Shown: positions 1 to 10,405 of the stretch, one piece after another
Layout: every line of letters begins with the position of its first letter
Numbering within the stretch: position 1 is the stretch's first letter
Origin: Cunninghamia lanceolata
Taxonomy: Eukaryota; Streptophyta; Pinopsida; Cupressales; Cupressaceae
Assembly (NCBI GenBank): GCA_027924645.1
Contig: BSBN01000040.1
Span: 2,852,001-2,916,000 of the forward strand
Direction: 5' to 3'
DNA length: 64,000 nt
Translations under genes and position numbers: made by a program
The notes under the pieces: generated by a model
What the model was told of the DNA's origin: nothing
The model's database searches: none
Seen by the model: the letters and a program-made list of their open reading frames with translations, nothing else

Positions 1-295
1 GGGTGAATAAGTATATACCAATTTTTACTTCAATTCTACTGTAACAACAAGATCTTTACCACATCAATCAAACTATGTAAGAACTATGCAAACATAAGCA
101 TGTCCACACATCCACATAAGAGAACACAAGATTTACGTGGAAACCCAGAAGGGAAAAACTACAGTGAGAGAAGATGCTTGGGTTTGCTACCCAAATCTAG
201 CCTCACAAAATGAGTCAATGAATTACAATATTTTGTAGGCACCAACCCACAAGAATTTCAACCTGAGAAGGACACCAATCCTTTGACATATTTAT
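1..295 (-). repeat. Left piece of an outer LTR, interrupted at 295
   Basis: The sequence resembles the corresponding part of the element E LTRs (53643 onward, 60097 onward): a G-run followed by GGTGAAT at the left edge, then an ACACAAGAxTTTACGTGGAAA box and a GGGAAAAAC box. By that comparison the LTR edge lies about 30 bp before the window. The stretch stops at 295, where LTR A begins, and resumes at 33046. The LTR appears to run on the minus strand. Its own coding region is not visible. Confidence 0.55.
291..295. repeat. Target-site duplication TTTAT, left copy
   Basis: TTTAT directly precedes the first LTR of the array. The same five bases follow the last LTR at 33041-33045. A 5-bp duplication is usual for LTR retrotransposons. 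Confidence 0.85.
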
Positions 296-1593
296 TGATG
301 TAAGTTTATCATTGATGTCAAAGTGATGTGGTCACAAGGTGTGGTTGATCTCACAGTACCCTATTTGGAGTTCAAGTTTAGACTTCAAAGTTCATTATCC
401 AGGTTATTGTTTATGTCTTCATCATGTCTTTACCATTCTACTATGTTTCAAAGATTGCAATGATAATATCCTCATATTATTTGCTTCTTCATGTGGTTGT
501 TTGAAGATGGAAATGTTCAGATATTCATTTGAGGTTGTCATGGTATCATGAATCTTCATAGTGGTTTCATAGTTGGCATGGGGTCTTGAAGTCTTCATAT
601 GACAGTGATAGGTTTTACTGTTTATGCCAATTACTATGGTTCAGTTCAGTGGTGATACTTCTATGCTTCATGTTGATGCTCTCAACATGGTCTCAATGCT
701 TGGTTTGATGTTGATATGGCTCAATGCTCTCAACGCATATAGCAGAGTTTTCATGTGGCAGAGTTGTTGTGTGGCTATGATGTTCATTGCATTTACATCT
801 ATATGATGTTAGGATCATGTTACTGTGTTTTCTAATGCAGTGCCATAAGATCTTTGGAGAGCATATGAATCTTGTAACATGCATGGAAGTTGCTCCAAGT
901 CAAATTAGTGTTCAAATGAAAAAGGAAGCATATTCATGTTCAGTGAACTTATAACAAGAAAAGAGTGTTGTGTTAGAAATTTGGTGTATTCTCCATTGGC
1001 AGATCATTGGTCAATTGTATGGGATATTCATGAGGACCTATTTTGTGTTTAGGGTTTATTAATTCCCAAAATCCTTCTGTTTCAATGAATAAACCTTAAT
1101 CTATTTCATTAAGGTTAAAACCCTATACTGCCTGTCTCTATTCAAATGCACTTTATTATAAAATGAAGTTGACTTGGAGTCGGCGGTAGTTGTAACTTAA
1201 GTTACAACATTTAGGGTGTTGCCACCGTTGGACGACCGATCCCCCGATCTAGGGCTACTGGAAGCTCAGGTTAATGGAAAAAGCCATCGCGCGCGAAAGT
1301 TAAATCAACGGTTCTCTTTAAAACTTTGATGGGCACATGGAGAAAGATCAAAGGCTGACATTCAAATGTGTGCCCTCACCTCCTTGCATCCACTTTGACA
1401 GGTATTAGAATGTCATCTCCTTATGACTGCAGAAAAGGTGTTTTTTTTAAAGGCTATTTTTAGCCTTTTAAAAGGAAGAATCTTTTGGAGATTTAAAGCT
1501 TTATTTTTTGAGAGATTATTTCTATTTTTTAAAACTTCATTTGTGTGACTCTCGAGGCATCGAAGGCTTTAAAGGAGTTCTTTTTGTTTTTTC

Positions 1594-1600
1594 TATAAAT
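1594..1600 (+). promoter_or_regulatory. TATA box of LTR A
   Basis: TATAAAT after a T-rich run. The same box stands at 13047-13053 in LTR B and 26575-26581 in LTR C, so it predates the array. It is the best candidate for the element's transcription start region. Confidence 0.5.
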
Positions 1601-2410
1601 GGGCAGATGCTTCAACTTCCTTAAAAACAGTTATGAAACTAAAGGGCCAAAGAAATTTATCTCTTCCTCTGTGTAATAGATTTATTTATGAGACTTGGTT
1701 TGTGTGATACTAGTGATATATACCTACATGTGCATATGCAATTGGAAGAAAATTATGGAAGAAAATAGGGGTTTTGATGGAATGAATGTAAAAGGACATT
1801 TTTAGTCTTCATAAGGAGAATTCAATGTGCAGAGAATTACAATTGTGATGAAGATGCCTTATAGCATGATAATGTATTCTATCTACATATACGTTTTTAG
1901 TGAGACTAGATGGTGACATGGGTAGTACAAAACTATACCTATTCATCTATGTGTAGTTTGTCAAGTATGGAGGTGTAAAGCTGTGTTTTTGAATACCTCA
2001 AGGTTGAAGTATATTTTCTAATATATGAAAGAGGGTTTTGACAAAAGTATCTGCAGCGCAATGTCATCCACATGGAGAGATTTGATGTTGTTTTAAAGAG
2101 AAGGTATGAAGATTGTTTTGTAGATTGATGAGAGTATCATCCTTCTTCATGCTTTAGTGATCTTAATCAGAGAAGAGAGAGTTTTCAAGTATATACCATT
2201 GAGAGAAAATGTTCTGTGTGTAAATAAAAGTATCATTATTTTGTAATGAGTTTTGAATGTGCATTAAAGGTCTGATAGAAATTTATGAAGACAGTGAAAA
2301 GATGACTGCAGCAGAATACATAATTGAACATACACTTGAGAAGAAGGTGTTTAATTCATAAACAAAGCATCCCTCTGAATACTCATTTCCATTCAAGTCT
2401 TTGATATTCT

Positions 2411-2592
2411 TGTTAGTGAGACACATTTATCATGTCAGTGAGATAACTCATAATTCAGTGAGACAAATCTTTTGCCAGTGAGGCATTTTGTAAAGCCAAT
2501 GAGGCTATAAAACAAATTAGTAATCAGTGAGATTCTTCAAAAACCCAGTGAGGCTTTGTAAACTATGAGTTTTTGATTAAGCCAGTGAGGCA
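2411..2592 (+). repeat. CAGTGAG word cluster in LTR A
   Basis: The words CAGTGAGAC, CAGTGAGGC and near variants recur about eight times in 180 bp, just before the terminal part of the LTR. Homologous clusters lie at about 13816-13992 in LTR B and from 27392 in LTR C. Element H inserted into one of these words in LTR C. Confidence 0.7.
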
Positions 2593-2865
2593 ATTTTTGG
2601 AGTGGATTTTTATCCCGAAGAGGGTTTTCCACTCATCAAAAACATGTGTTATGGTCTATGTTATTTGTCTCAATGTATGTGTGCCCTAATGTTTTTTTCT
2701 TAAGGTTTTGTTCATACTATTCATCATCATACTTGTGCCTATGTGTTTGATAGATCATTGACGTCTCTCTCACTCTCTTTCTTGTAAGTTAAAAGGTGCA
2801 AAAGATGTTAAAATTTATAGAACAATGATTCACCCCCCCTTTCAGTGGTCATGTACTCCAACAAG

Positions 2866-2877
2866 TGGTATTAGAGC
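2866..2877 (+). promoter_or_regulatory. Primer-binding site, unit 1
   Basis: TGGTATTAGAGC lies two bases after the LTR. It differs by one base from TGGTATCAGAGC, the usual initiator-Met-tRNA-complementary site of plant Copia elements. Confidence 0.8.
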
Positions 2878-2932
2878 ATAGGTTCCCTATAGATGTCTAA
2901 CCAGCTTGGGTAGGTCCTGATATTGGAGTACC

Positions 2933-4130
2933 ATGGGTAAGTGTAAAAGAAATAGAGAAAAGAAAGATTCCAAGCAAAAGGTTGAACAACAAACCCCAGT
3001 CAAGTTATGTGATGAGTTGTTGATTGAGCCATCCCTGAAAATTGACACAAAGTGTGATAAAGAAAATGACTTTGATGTTGAGATTGATGATAAAGAAGGA
3101 GACCTCTTTATGGATGAAGATGGACAGGAGTTTGATGAAAATGATTGTGAAGTTGATTTAGAACGAGAACTCTTGTGTGCCTTAGATCAAATCAAGTAAT
3201 TTAGAAAGGAGAATTGGATACTAGAGTTGGAGCTTCAACAAGAAAAGGACTCTAAGAAGAAAAATGTTTCAGACCTTGAAGAGGCAAGAAATCTAATTAT
3301 AGATTTAAGGAGTCAAGTAGATGAATCAGACAAATTGATTATCAGTCTGAAGACAGAGGTTGAGGAAGCTAAGAGGATAGATGATGTAACAAAGTCTAAT
3401 TTGGAGGCTAAAACAGTTGAATTCCAAAAGCTTGAAGGAGAAATAGTCTCTTTAAGGAAACATCTTGAGAATATTAGGAAGCAGTTGGAAAAGAATCTAA
3501 AATTTGAAGAGAGCACAAGTAAGTTACATGAAATATTAGGAAAACAAAAACACTATAAGGACACCACAAGATTAGGATATGAACAAGGGCAGTCTTCTAA
3601 AGTCAGAGAGACTCCTAAAAAGAAGATAGACTTGAGTTATCATGCTACTACTCCAGAAGATCAAAGAGGAAGGACAATCAAGTCTACAAGATCTCTATCT
3701 ACCAGGCACTCAATGAGGTACAATTATTCTCAATTTCATGGTTATTTTTATTAATGTCATGTTTATGGCCATAGAGCAAGAGATTGTACAAGAAATTATA
3801 GAATGTATGAGAGACATGATCTTGTTAAGAATGTAAATGCCTAGAAAAAATTATCCTTTCTTTGGTCTAGACAACAACATCATATGTTATAAGTGCAACA
3901 CTTTTGGGCATAGAGCATATTCTTGTAGAAATGGATTTATGGAACCACCTAAATATGTCAAGAAGACAAATACTTTGAGTAAAAGGAAGTTGCAGGAAAC
4001 AAGAAGCAAGTGAAGAAGGAAACATCCCAAGAAGATAGGCATTCAGAAAGTTTGGAGAAGAAAGCAAAACTAGGAGAAGGATGAGTCTAAGCTTGTGCAT
4101 ACTGCACAAGAAACATCTCTAAGTGCATAA
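2933..4130 (+). pseudogene. Gag-like coiled-coil/CCHC protein, unit 1, decayed
   Basis: The frame starts at the ATG of TACCATGG, 55 bp after the primer site, with a lysine-rich start (MGKCKRNREKKD). An acidic stretch follows, then a heptad-like coiled coil (about 3190-3540), a basic linker and a zinc-knuckle region (about 3740-3910). It is broken by a TAA at 3197-3199, a TAA inside the first knuckle at 3752-3754 and a roughly 16-bp deletion near 3835 relative to unit 2. The first knuckle has also lost its first cysteine (Phe). The usual Copia gag N-terminal domain is missing and no protease follows. It may have acted as a reduced nucleocapsid protein. Compare unit 2 at 14332. Confidence 0.7.
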
Positions 4131-5060
4131 GGAATAGCATGTAGTAAGGGGGAGGCATTGTAAGTCCTATATTTTGCCCCTAGGTGAAAAGGTGGCCTAT
4201 AACAAGTTTATTATGGATTAGTTCGCACTTAGTTATCTCTGACAAGAACAAGAACAAGGAACTTTATTGATGCTTTGTCTCCAATGATACCTCTATTAGA
4301 AATTCATAACAGACATGCTGCAAGAGTGTGTTCAAGACAAGGAGTTTTATGTGTCAAGATAGTGTATGTTGATGGTCTTATGCTGGTGATCTTAGTTCAT
4401 GATCTTGTTTCAAGCTTCATGTACCAATCACAAGAGTACAAGTGTTGATGATGATCACAATTAGGAGTTGATTGGAAGTTGTTCATCTTGGTTTCTCACT
4501 CTTCAGGATGTTAAAAGTTTGCAAGAGTTGTTTCTTGTTACAATGTCTTCAATGCTTTGTGTCTCCAACAAGGAATCTTCAATGTATGGGTTGTCATGCT
4601 CATGCTCCAAAGATAAGTTGCAGTGATCAGAAGCTATGCTTAGATTCTTCAATTCATCTTGGTTGTCTTTATTTGGTCTTCCCATGTGTTCTTCTTGATG
4701 TGCTCTTCATGATGCTTCGATTAGGAGTTCAAATTGCTTTAGGGGATAGATTCAATTCAAATGGCTATGACTTTTTACTTCAGAGTGTTCCTCCTATACT
4801 TGTGTCAGTCAGTGACTTTCTCCTACTATTGTACATATTTGGATAGTTGTGCATGTTTAAACAATGGTTGGTTGTATTGCTCTTGGTGTTCACTTCTTTT
4901 TTTATGTCCCTTGTGATGATGATATACCATGGACAATGAGTGCTTTTGCTCCTATATTCTCACTAGTGTTCTTGCCTCAATATTATTCTTGGTCTAGTGA
5001 TCTTCTTGCATACTTCTTGTTGGTTGTTTCAAATTGTGATAGGACTATCTTTGAATAGTG
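4131..5060 (+). other. Non-coding internal region, unit 1, left part
   Basis: Continuation of the internal region after the gag-like frame. Frames here (4472-4846, 4864-5058) have no recognised domain, and the homologous unit 2 stretch at 15541-16490 does not keep the longer one. It ends at the G insertion site. Confidence 0.5.
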
Positions 5061-5065
5061 GTCTC

Positions 5066-6131
5066 TGTTAGGTCTCAAAAATGCAAGTTACTAATCCTAA
5101 GAGGATGCCAGGCTCTATATTTGGATTTGCAACGTTTTTGAACTAACTTGACGAAATCAACCTTCAAGGTTTGATGATTTCCTACACTTTAGGTCCTGCT
5201 ACACCTAGGTGGGTGAACCTTGAAATATTAAAGCAGTTTGAGTGTGGATGAATGGACTAACTAGGTCTATCTACAATGGCATAGGATGTAGGATAGATGA
5301 CAAAGCTGACTAATTAATTCTATGTGTAATGTTTAATAAGTGATTGGCAGAAATTGTATAAGCAATATCAAAAAAGGTTTTAATTAATGAGTTGAATGAG
5401 ACCAGTGCCTTGTTGGGTAACAGAGTCAATTTGAAGGACTAAAAACAGTAGTTCCTAAATGGTAATAATTCTAGATATTTGGCACAGTTCTGGTTTATAG
5501 CTTGTATAAACGTGCAAGTAAATGACTAACAGACTCTTCTTGATAATCCAACCAAATAAAATCAGATATCTTATAATTCACCAGAAGGTACTTTAATCCT
5601 TACTTGAAGGAACCAAATGAAATGAAAAGACAAGATTAACAGATAATATTTTACTGGAGACAGTGTGTCAATCCTAATTATATGGCTCTACTTAGTAATC
5701 CCAACTTACTACTTCCAGGCTACTGTGTATAAATCAGAAGGGTTTAATTCCTTAGGATGGACACCAACCGAATTAATCACACAGATACAGCGAATGTGTA
5801 TTGACAGATTAAATATATACTTGATATCTTAATCTGAATAACAGGGAAATGCAGAAATGGAGACAGCCACACGATTGAATAATTTCAACAAATAACTGAT
5901 ACCAAAGTAGAAATACTGAATCAGAGAACTTCAAATTTCTTCTTCAAAATAAAATATGCAACACGGTCATTTTGGAATATTATGTATATGTATATATGAA
6001 TATCTTCTACTGCTGATGATTTTTTAGCATAGATTGTTTGAACTTATATAGATATTTTCATGAAGAGATACAACTCTTCAATAAGTCTCTTGGGATTTTA
6101 ACCGATACAAACAATAATTACATAAGCTCAA
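5066..6131. other. Left flank of G (3' of its gene), non-coding
   Basis: AT-rich sequence downstream of the minus-strand gene. No reading frame, tandem repeat or match to the right flank is visible. Confidence 0.5.
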
Positions 6132-9116
6132 TTAGGCTCTGTTTAGCCATAAATAGACTTTTGTCAGATGATCTAAGTATTCCTGCGCACGGTGAGAATC
6201 AGTAAGCTCGACTGCACTCCTGGTGATTATATCTAGGGTGACCATTTCCTCCAGTTGTTTGCAAACTTCTGTAGATACAGAGGCTTTATCTTTTAGAGCT
6301 CCTGTGGCTTTGTGCAATATAACTTGACAATCAACAGTCCACTCTTCTTTGCTCTTTACCTCTCCATTATCTTTGAATATCCTGGGCACCCCTGCGTCTG
6401 AGGCATCAGTCCCTTCCTTAGCATCAGCTTTGAGTTTATCATAATAATTCTGGTGCTGTTTGAGCAATGCTCTTGCATCAGAGATATCTGTGCCATCAGT
6501 GGCACCTCTGTTTTGCAACTCGATCACCTTTTCTTGTATTCTCTCATCAAGCCTTTCATGTTCTTTGACTACTTTATGATTTTCCGAGTAGTTATCCCAA
6601 AACTGGTTTAACCACCGTACCATGTTTGCATACCTGCTCTGCAGTATTGTAACAAATGCATCTATTTGAATTTGCTTGGCCTGATCATGGGATATCGCTT
6701 GACTACTTTGTGAGCTCTCACCTTGAGTTATTCTCTTCGTAGATTGGCCAAAGGTGCTCTTAACAGCGTCCTTCAAGTAGTCATTCTCTTTTGTTAATCT
6801 TTCACAATTCAGCTTATAAGCATCTCTTTCCTTGATTAACATCTGAGCTTGTGCTTTATTTAATTTTGCAACATTGATACCAATGTCTGCAGTAATTATG
6901 GGGTCAGTTTCACCTGCTCTGAAAGTCATAACATGGCCAAAAGTTTTTTCAGTGTCTATGATGGCCGTCTTCTTATGGGGAGGATACAATGCCCATATCA
7001 TTAAAGAATTTTCATCATTATTGTATCTCGTTCCCATATAGACTTCATTAACTCCTTCTGGAGTAAGCTTATACTTATCATCAGCATTATTCAAAAAGCT
7101 ATCAAAAACCAGAGCAGAATTTAAATCCAAACCGGGAAAAATCATAACCCCTGCATCTTTGAGCAGCTGTCTGCCTCTGCTTGGTGTCATGTCCTGCATT
7201 TCCTTATCCACTGTCTCCTTTAACATATCTAATAACTGTTTTTCATTGTCAGCAGAAACATTATCTACTGACTCTCTAATTTCTTTTCCCTTGTATTTAT
7301 ACAGGAATGATTTAAATTCCTTCGAATGAATGAATGTATCATCTGACACAAAAGAATCATAAGCCTTTTGACATGGATCTTCATCAGCAGACCCCTCCTC
7401 GTCATGTACCACAACTGGAGGCTGATATTGTTGCATTTTTCTTTTGGACATTTCTATTGTCTTATCTTGTGGCTGTTCAGTCAATTCTTCCTCTTCAGAG
7501 GATACCACTTCAACTTCTGCCAACTGCTTTTTCTTTTCATTCAAATCTCTGTTATATTTCTCTACCACCAAGTCGACTTCAGCCTCTTCCAAATTTCTAA
7601 TGACATCATCATGTGGATAATGTATGTGCATGTATCCACTGAGATTTTGTTTTCTTCTTGCATAGTCAATGAAACCCTCAGGGTCAAACCCTTTCCTCAC
7701 CTCAGCAGTCACCATGTTATAATGCATTAGTTTATCCAAAATGAGATTGTATCCTTCTTTTGAAACCACAGTAAAATCTCCAAAACACAAAGTACTAGGC
7801 ATGAATGATTGTTTATCATGCGAACTTAGATGCATGACATTGGAATGATGCATTTGCCTAATTATTTCCAAATATGCAATTCTGTCAGGGACAGTTTTAG
7901 GCAATATAAATGGAGCATCCTCAAAACCATACACTCTGATCATAGTAGCATCCTCAAAACAATACCAATCTCCCCAATTATGAGTGACAGTAGGGGGGCC
8001 ACCAAAATCTTTTGGTCTGAGGAATCTTTTTATTTCATTTGAAATTGAATATTCACAGGGGTGGTTGAAATACCTATATAGTACTTTAACACAATGCTCT
8101 TCAAATTGAGCATAGCTGGAGTTAGCATACCTGCTATCCCAGATTCTGGTCCACATTTGTACAGGTATCTTCTCCCCTTTCTTATCCGCAGCAACAACTT
8201 GAAACTCATTTGGCCACAATCCTACTTCCTGGCCATAGTATAAGACCATATGCATGAGCATCGAGTAATGCTCAAAAGAGCATGCTGGAGCATTGTTTTT
8301 TATTGCAGATAGACCAGAGTCTATTCTAGTAGCAATATAGGAGGCATAATCAAATTGTCTGGCATTGTGACATTGAATATCAGAGGTTATGACCATTAGA
8401 GGAATAGTCATGAACTCAGGGACCTCTAAGCCAAGGACTTGGCCTACAGAATAGTAAGTATATTGAATGTATGGTTCAAAAATGGATACATGAAAGGGAG
8501 GGCCATCATTCTCAGTCAAGGGTATCACTTCTCCTTCAATCCTAGGTCTATGAATGGGTAACCTCCATCCATTGTAGGTTGTATCCATTCTCCAGTATTC
8601 CTTATCCAACTCTTCATAAACAATAGGGACAGTGCACAAATCATCCAAATCATACACCTCACAAATAGCATTTTTTGATAGGTGTACAATTGGTTCTCCT
8701 TGAGGGTTGCAGATAGCTTTCAGGCCTGAATTGTAATGCCTGGCTAACAGTTGCAGGAGTTCTACATTCAAGAATACATTAGGTACAACCAGTTTGCCTA
8801 AATTCATGTGCCATGGGTTTGACACAGGAGAATTTCTAAATCTTCTGTTGTAGTGGAATCTGAAGAGTTCGTATCCCCTAATTGGGGTCCAAATATCTCC
8901 CAGGCGCTTATGTTTGTCTTCCAATTTTTCTACTTCTGCCCTGAGTTGGGCAGACCTCCTGGCCTTGGGAGTTGACCCAGGCAACTGATCAATCAAGTCC
9001 TGATTTAGTTTTCTGTCTTTGACTTTTTCTTCAGGGGTTTGATCAGTTTTTTGCTTCTTTGGTTTACTGGTTTCCCCTTGTGATTTTCTTCCTTTTCCTT
9101 TCCCCGGAGTTTCCAT
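6132..9116 (-). CDS. Intact 994-residue protein of insertion G, function unknown
   Basis: This is the longest intact frame in the window. The open frame extends back to 9260, but that codon is TTG. The first ATG is at 9116, in good context (AAAAATGG), and gives 994 residues. Residue numbers count from this Met. Residues 1-30 are very Lys/Gly-rich (GKGKGRKSQ), like a nuclear signal. About 80-430 look globular, rich in Trp and Tyr, with motifs such as RGYELFRFHYNRRF and NPWHMNLG; this loosely recalls plant transposon-associated (plant-mobile-like) domains, a resemblance I cannot confirm. Near 540-600 there is an acidic hinge (SSEEEEL), and about 770-994 is helical and coiled-coil-like. No RT, protease, integrase, transposase DDE pattern or CCHC is seen. 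Nearly every other frame here is broken, so intactness suggests recent arrival or retained function. Confidence 0.7.
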   Translation of the reverse strand: METPGKGKGRKSQGETSKPKKQKTDQTPEEKVKDRKLNQDLIDQLPGSTPKARRSAQLRAEVEKLEDKHKRLGDIWTPIRGYELFRFHYNRRFRNSPVSNPWHMNLGKLVVPNVFLNVELLQLLARHYNSGLKAICNPQGEPIVHLSKNAICEVYDLDDLCTVPIVYEELDKEYWRMDTTYNGWRLPIHRPRIEGEVIPLTENDGPPFHVSIFEPYIQYTYYSVGQVLGLEVPEFMTIPLMVITSDIQCHNARQFDYASYIATRIDSGLSAIKNNAPACSFEHYSMLMHMVLYYGQEVGLWPNEFQVVAADKKGEKIPVQMWTRIWDSRYANSSYAQFEEHCVKVLYRYFNHPCEYSISNEIKRFLRPKDFGGPPTVTHNWGDWYCFEDATMIRVYGFEDAPFILPKTVPDRIAYLEIIRQMHHSNVMHLSSHDKQSFMPSTLCFGDFTVVSKEGYNLILDKLMHYNMVTAEVRKGFDPEGFIDYARRKQNLSGYMHIHYPHDDVIRNLEEAEVDLVVEKYNRDLNEKKKQLAEVEVVSSEEEELTEQPQDKTIEMSKRKMQQYQPPVVVHDEEGSADEDPCQKAYDSFVSDDTFIHSKEFKSFLYKYKGKEIRESVDNVSADNEKQLLDMLKETVDKEMQDMTPSRGRQLLKDAGVMIFPGLDLNSALVFDSFLNNADDKYKLTPEGVNEVYMGTRYNNDENSLMIWALYPPHKKTAIIDTEKTFGHVMTFRAGETDPIITADIGINVAKLNKAQAQMLIKERDAYKLNCERLTKENDYLKDAVKSTFGQSTKRITQGESSQSSQAISHDQAKQIQIDAFVTILQSRYANMVRWLNQFWDNYSENHKVVKEHERLDERIQEKVIELQNRGATDGTDISDARALLKQHQNYYDKLKADAKEGTDASDAGVPRIFKDNGEVKSKEEWTVDCQVILHKATGALKDKASVSTEVCKQLEEMVTLDIITRSAVELTDSHRAQEYLDHLTKVYLWLNRA

Positions 9117-9309
9117 TTTTGAAAAATTTGGTAGGAAATTCAAATACAGGCAAGATAGTGGTTTGTGTATGTGTACCTGTCGTTCGACGGCTAGAATTGG
9201 AAGCCTTTGCTTTTGCCCTGCGAATTCTTCTGTATTCTGCTCTCGGAGGGTTTTTTTCAATTATAATGATCGTATGAACTTCGTAGCCGTTTTGTATTAA
9301 TTATCTGAT

Positions 9310-10245
9310 CAATTCAATGTTCATCGCTGTGAAGTGTCACATCGCCATAACTCTTCTTATCGGCGTGATTTTTGAAATGTCTGGGCGACCTCAACGTTTT
9401 TTTTTTTTTATGGCGCGGACAGTCAATCGGTGTGACCCCTCAATTGTATCCCCGACGCCATGTAGTATCATATTTCAAGTGGGTGCGACCATTGGCATGA
9501 CTTCCTTCATCGCCAAGGATTTTAGATCTCTCCGCGATATGGCGAGTCCCACCGATATGCTTTGCTTATCGGGAAGATTGAGACCATCGGGATACTAAAA
9601 TTATGTTTTCCCGATCTTTATTGTCTTACCGATAGTCTCTTCATGTATGAACTTTTATCTTTATCGGAATGACATTCACTATCGGGATAACTTTCTCAAG
9701 ATATCCCGATCCAAATCATCTCCCCGATGCCCTTTGTCATACCCTTCATCGGGCAAAGTTTAGTAAAGTGTTACCGACACCTTTTGATCGCCGTGACTTA
9801 TGAATCGGCAAGACTTGTTTCTTTTATTCCGATATGTCAAGTTATCCCGATAGAGGTACATCGCTGTGAGTCTTGCCGATGGCTTTCTTATCGCCAAGAC
9901 TCTTGATCATCGGAGACTTACTTGTTTTCTATCCCGATGGTTCATTTCTCACCGATGACTATTGCTTTGTTACCCTCGCATGCTGTTCGGTGAAACTTTT
10001 GCCGAAAGTGCTTCATCGGTATGATATATACCGTCGGGGCAGCTTCTAAAAGATCATCCGATAGATATTTGTCATACCGATCGGCATGACCACTTGCCTT
10101 TCTTGCCGATGTAGAGTCATCGGTGTTGCTTACTCCATCGGTGAGCTCCATAATTCTTCTTCCGATCTCTATTTTCACGCCGATGGTTGTTTTCAAACAA
10201 TTCCTTGTGTATCGGTGTAAGCCACACGACCTCTTGCCGATGGAT
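9310..10245. repeat. Field of CCGAT/ATCGG words upstream of the G gene
   Basis: About three dozen copies of CCGAT or its complement ATCGG occur in roughly 930 bp, one every 20-30 bases, in alternating orientation. Many sit in longer contexts such as TTGCCGATGG, TATCCCGAT, ATCGGTGTGAC or ATCGGCAAGAC. The units are not tandem copies of one sequence; only the core and spacing recur. The field starts about 200 bp upstream of the G start codon, so it could be its promoter or 5' leader. Confidence 0.8.
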
Positions 10246-10368
10246 TGATTTTGATGAAATTTGACACTGCTCATCCCTAGACATTTTATTAGATACAAAA
10301 AAAATTTATATTATGGTCCTTTTGGGATATTCCTCAGGGTTTATTCAAATATGATGGAGTAAGGAAAT

Positions 10369-10391
10369 AGTAAAATTTTGAAAATTTTACT
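10369..10391. repeat. Perfect 11-bp hairpin near the right end of G
   Basis: AGTAAAATTTT and its exact complement are separated by one base, nine bases inside the right terminus. On the minus strand this lies at the 5' end of the element. Confidence 0.7.
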
Positions 10392-10405
10392 GTGCTAACA
10401 GTCTC

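Larger units (their letters stand above)
296..2863 (+). repeat. LTR A (5' LTR of the array)
   Basis: Begins TGATGTAAG and ends CCAACA just before the primer-binding site. It matches LTR B (11760-14263) and LTR C along its length with scattered substitutions and small indels. It contains a TATA box near 1594, a CAGTGAG repeat cluster near 2411-2592 and a GGGTTTTCCACTCA box near 2622. Short frames inside, such as 624-806, recur in B and C because these are copies of one repeat; I do not treat them as genes. Confidence 0.9.
5066..10400 (-). mobile_element. Insertion G: unclassified 5.3-kb element
   Basis: Termini are TGTTAG and CTAACA, flanked on both sides by GTCTC (5061-5065, 10401-10405). 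The matching empty site lies in unit 2 near 16485-16515, where GAATAGTG runs straight into a variant of the duplication and then TATGGACTATG. The 5-bp duplication and TG...CA ends fit an LTR retrotransposon or solo derivative. However, I find no direct repeat between the first and last kilobase and no inverted repeat beyond six bases. It carries one intact minus-strand gene. Class unresolved. Confidence 0.75.

Noticed and set aside
624..806. A 60-codon frame in LTR A, also at 12073 and 25598
   Set aside because: It recurs only because the three LTRs are copies of one repeat. Composition is unremarkable and no family is recognised.
7334..8042. Plus-strand frames inside the G gene
   Set aside because: They are shadows of the 994-codon minus-strand frame.
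9117..9260. A 48-residue N-terminal extension of the G protein
   Set aside because: The upstream start is TTG, and there is no ATG before 9116, which has good context.
9310..10245. CRISPR array or satellite, from the regular spacing of repeated words
   Set aside because: Only a 5-bp core recurs, in both orientations and in plant DNA. There is no constant repeat, spacer structure or tandem unit.
5062..10405. Helitron, because of the hairpin near the right end of G followed by CTAA
   Set aside because: A clear 5-bp duplication flanks the element, the insertion is not between A and T, and no TC start or Rep/helicase is present.
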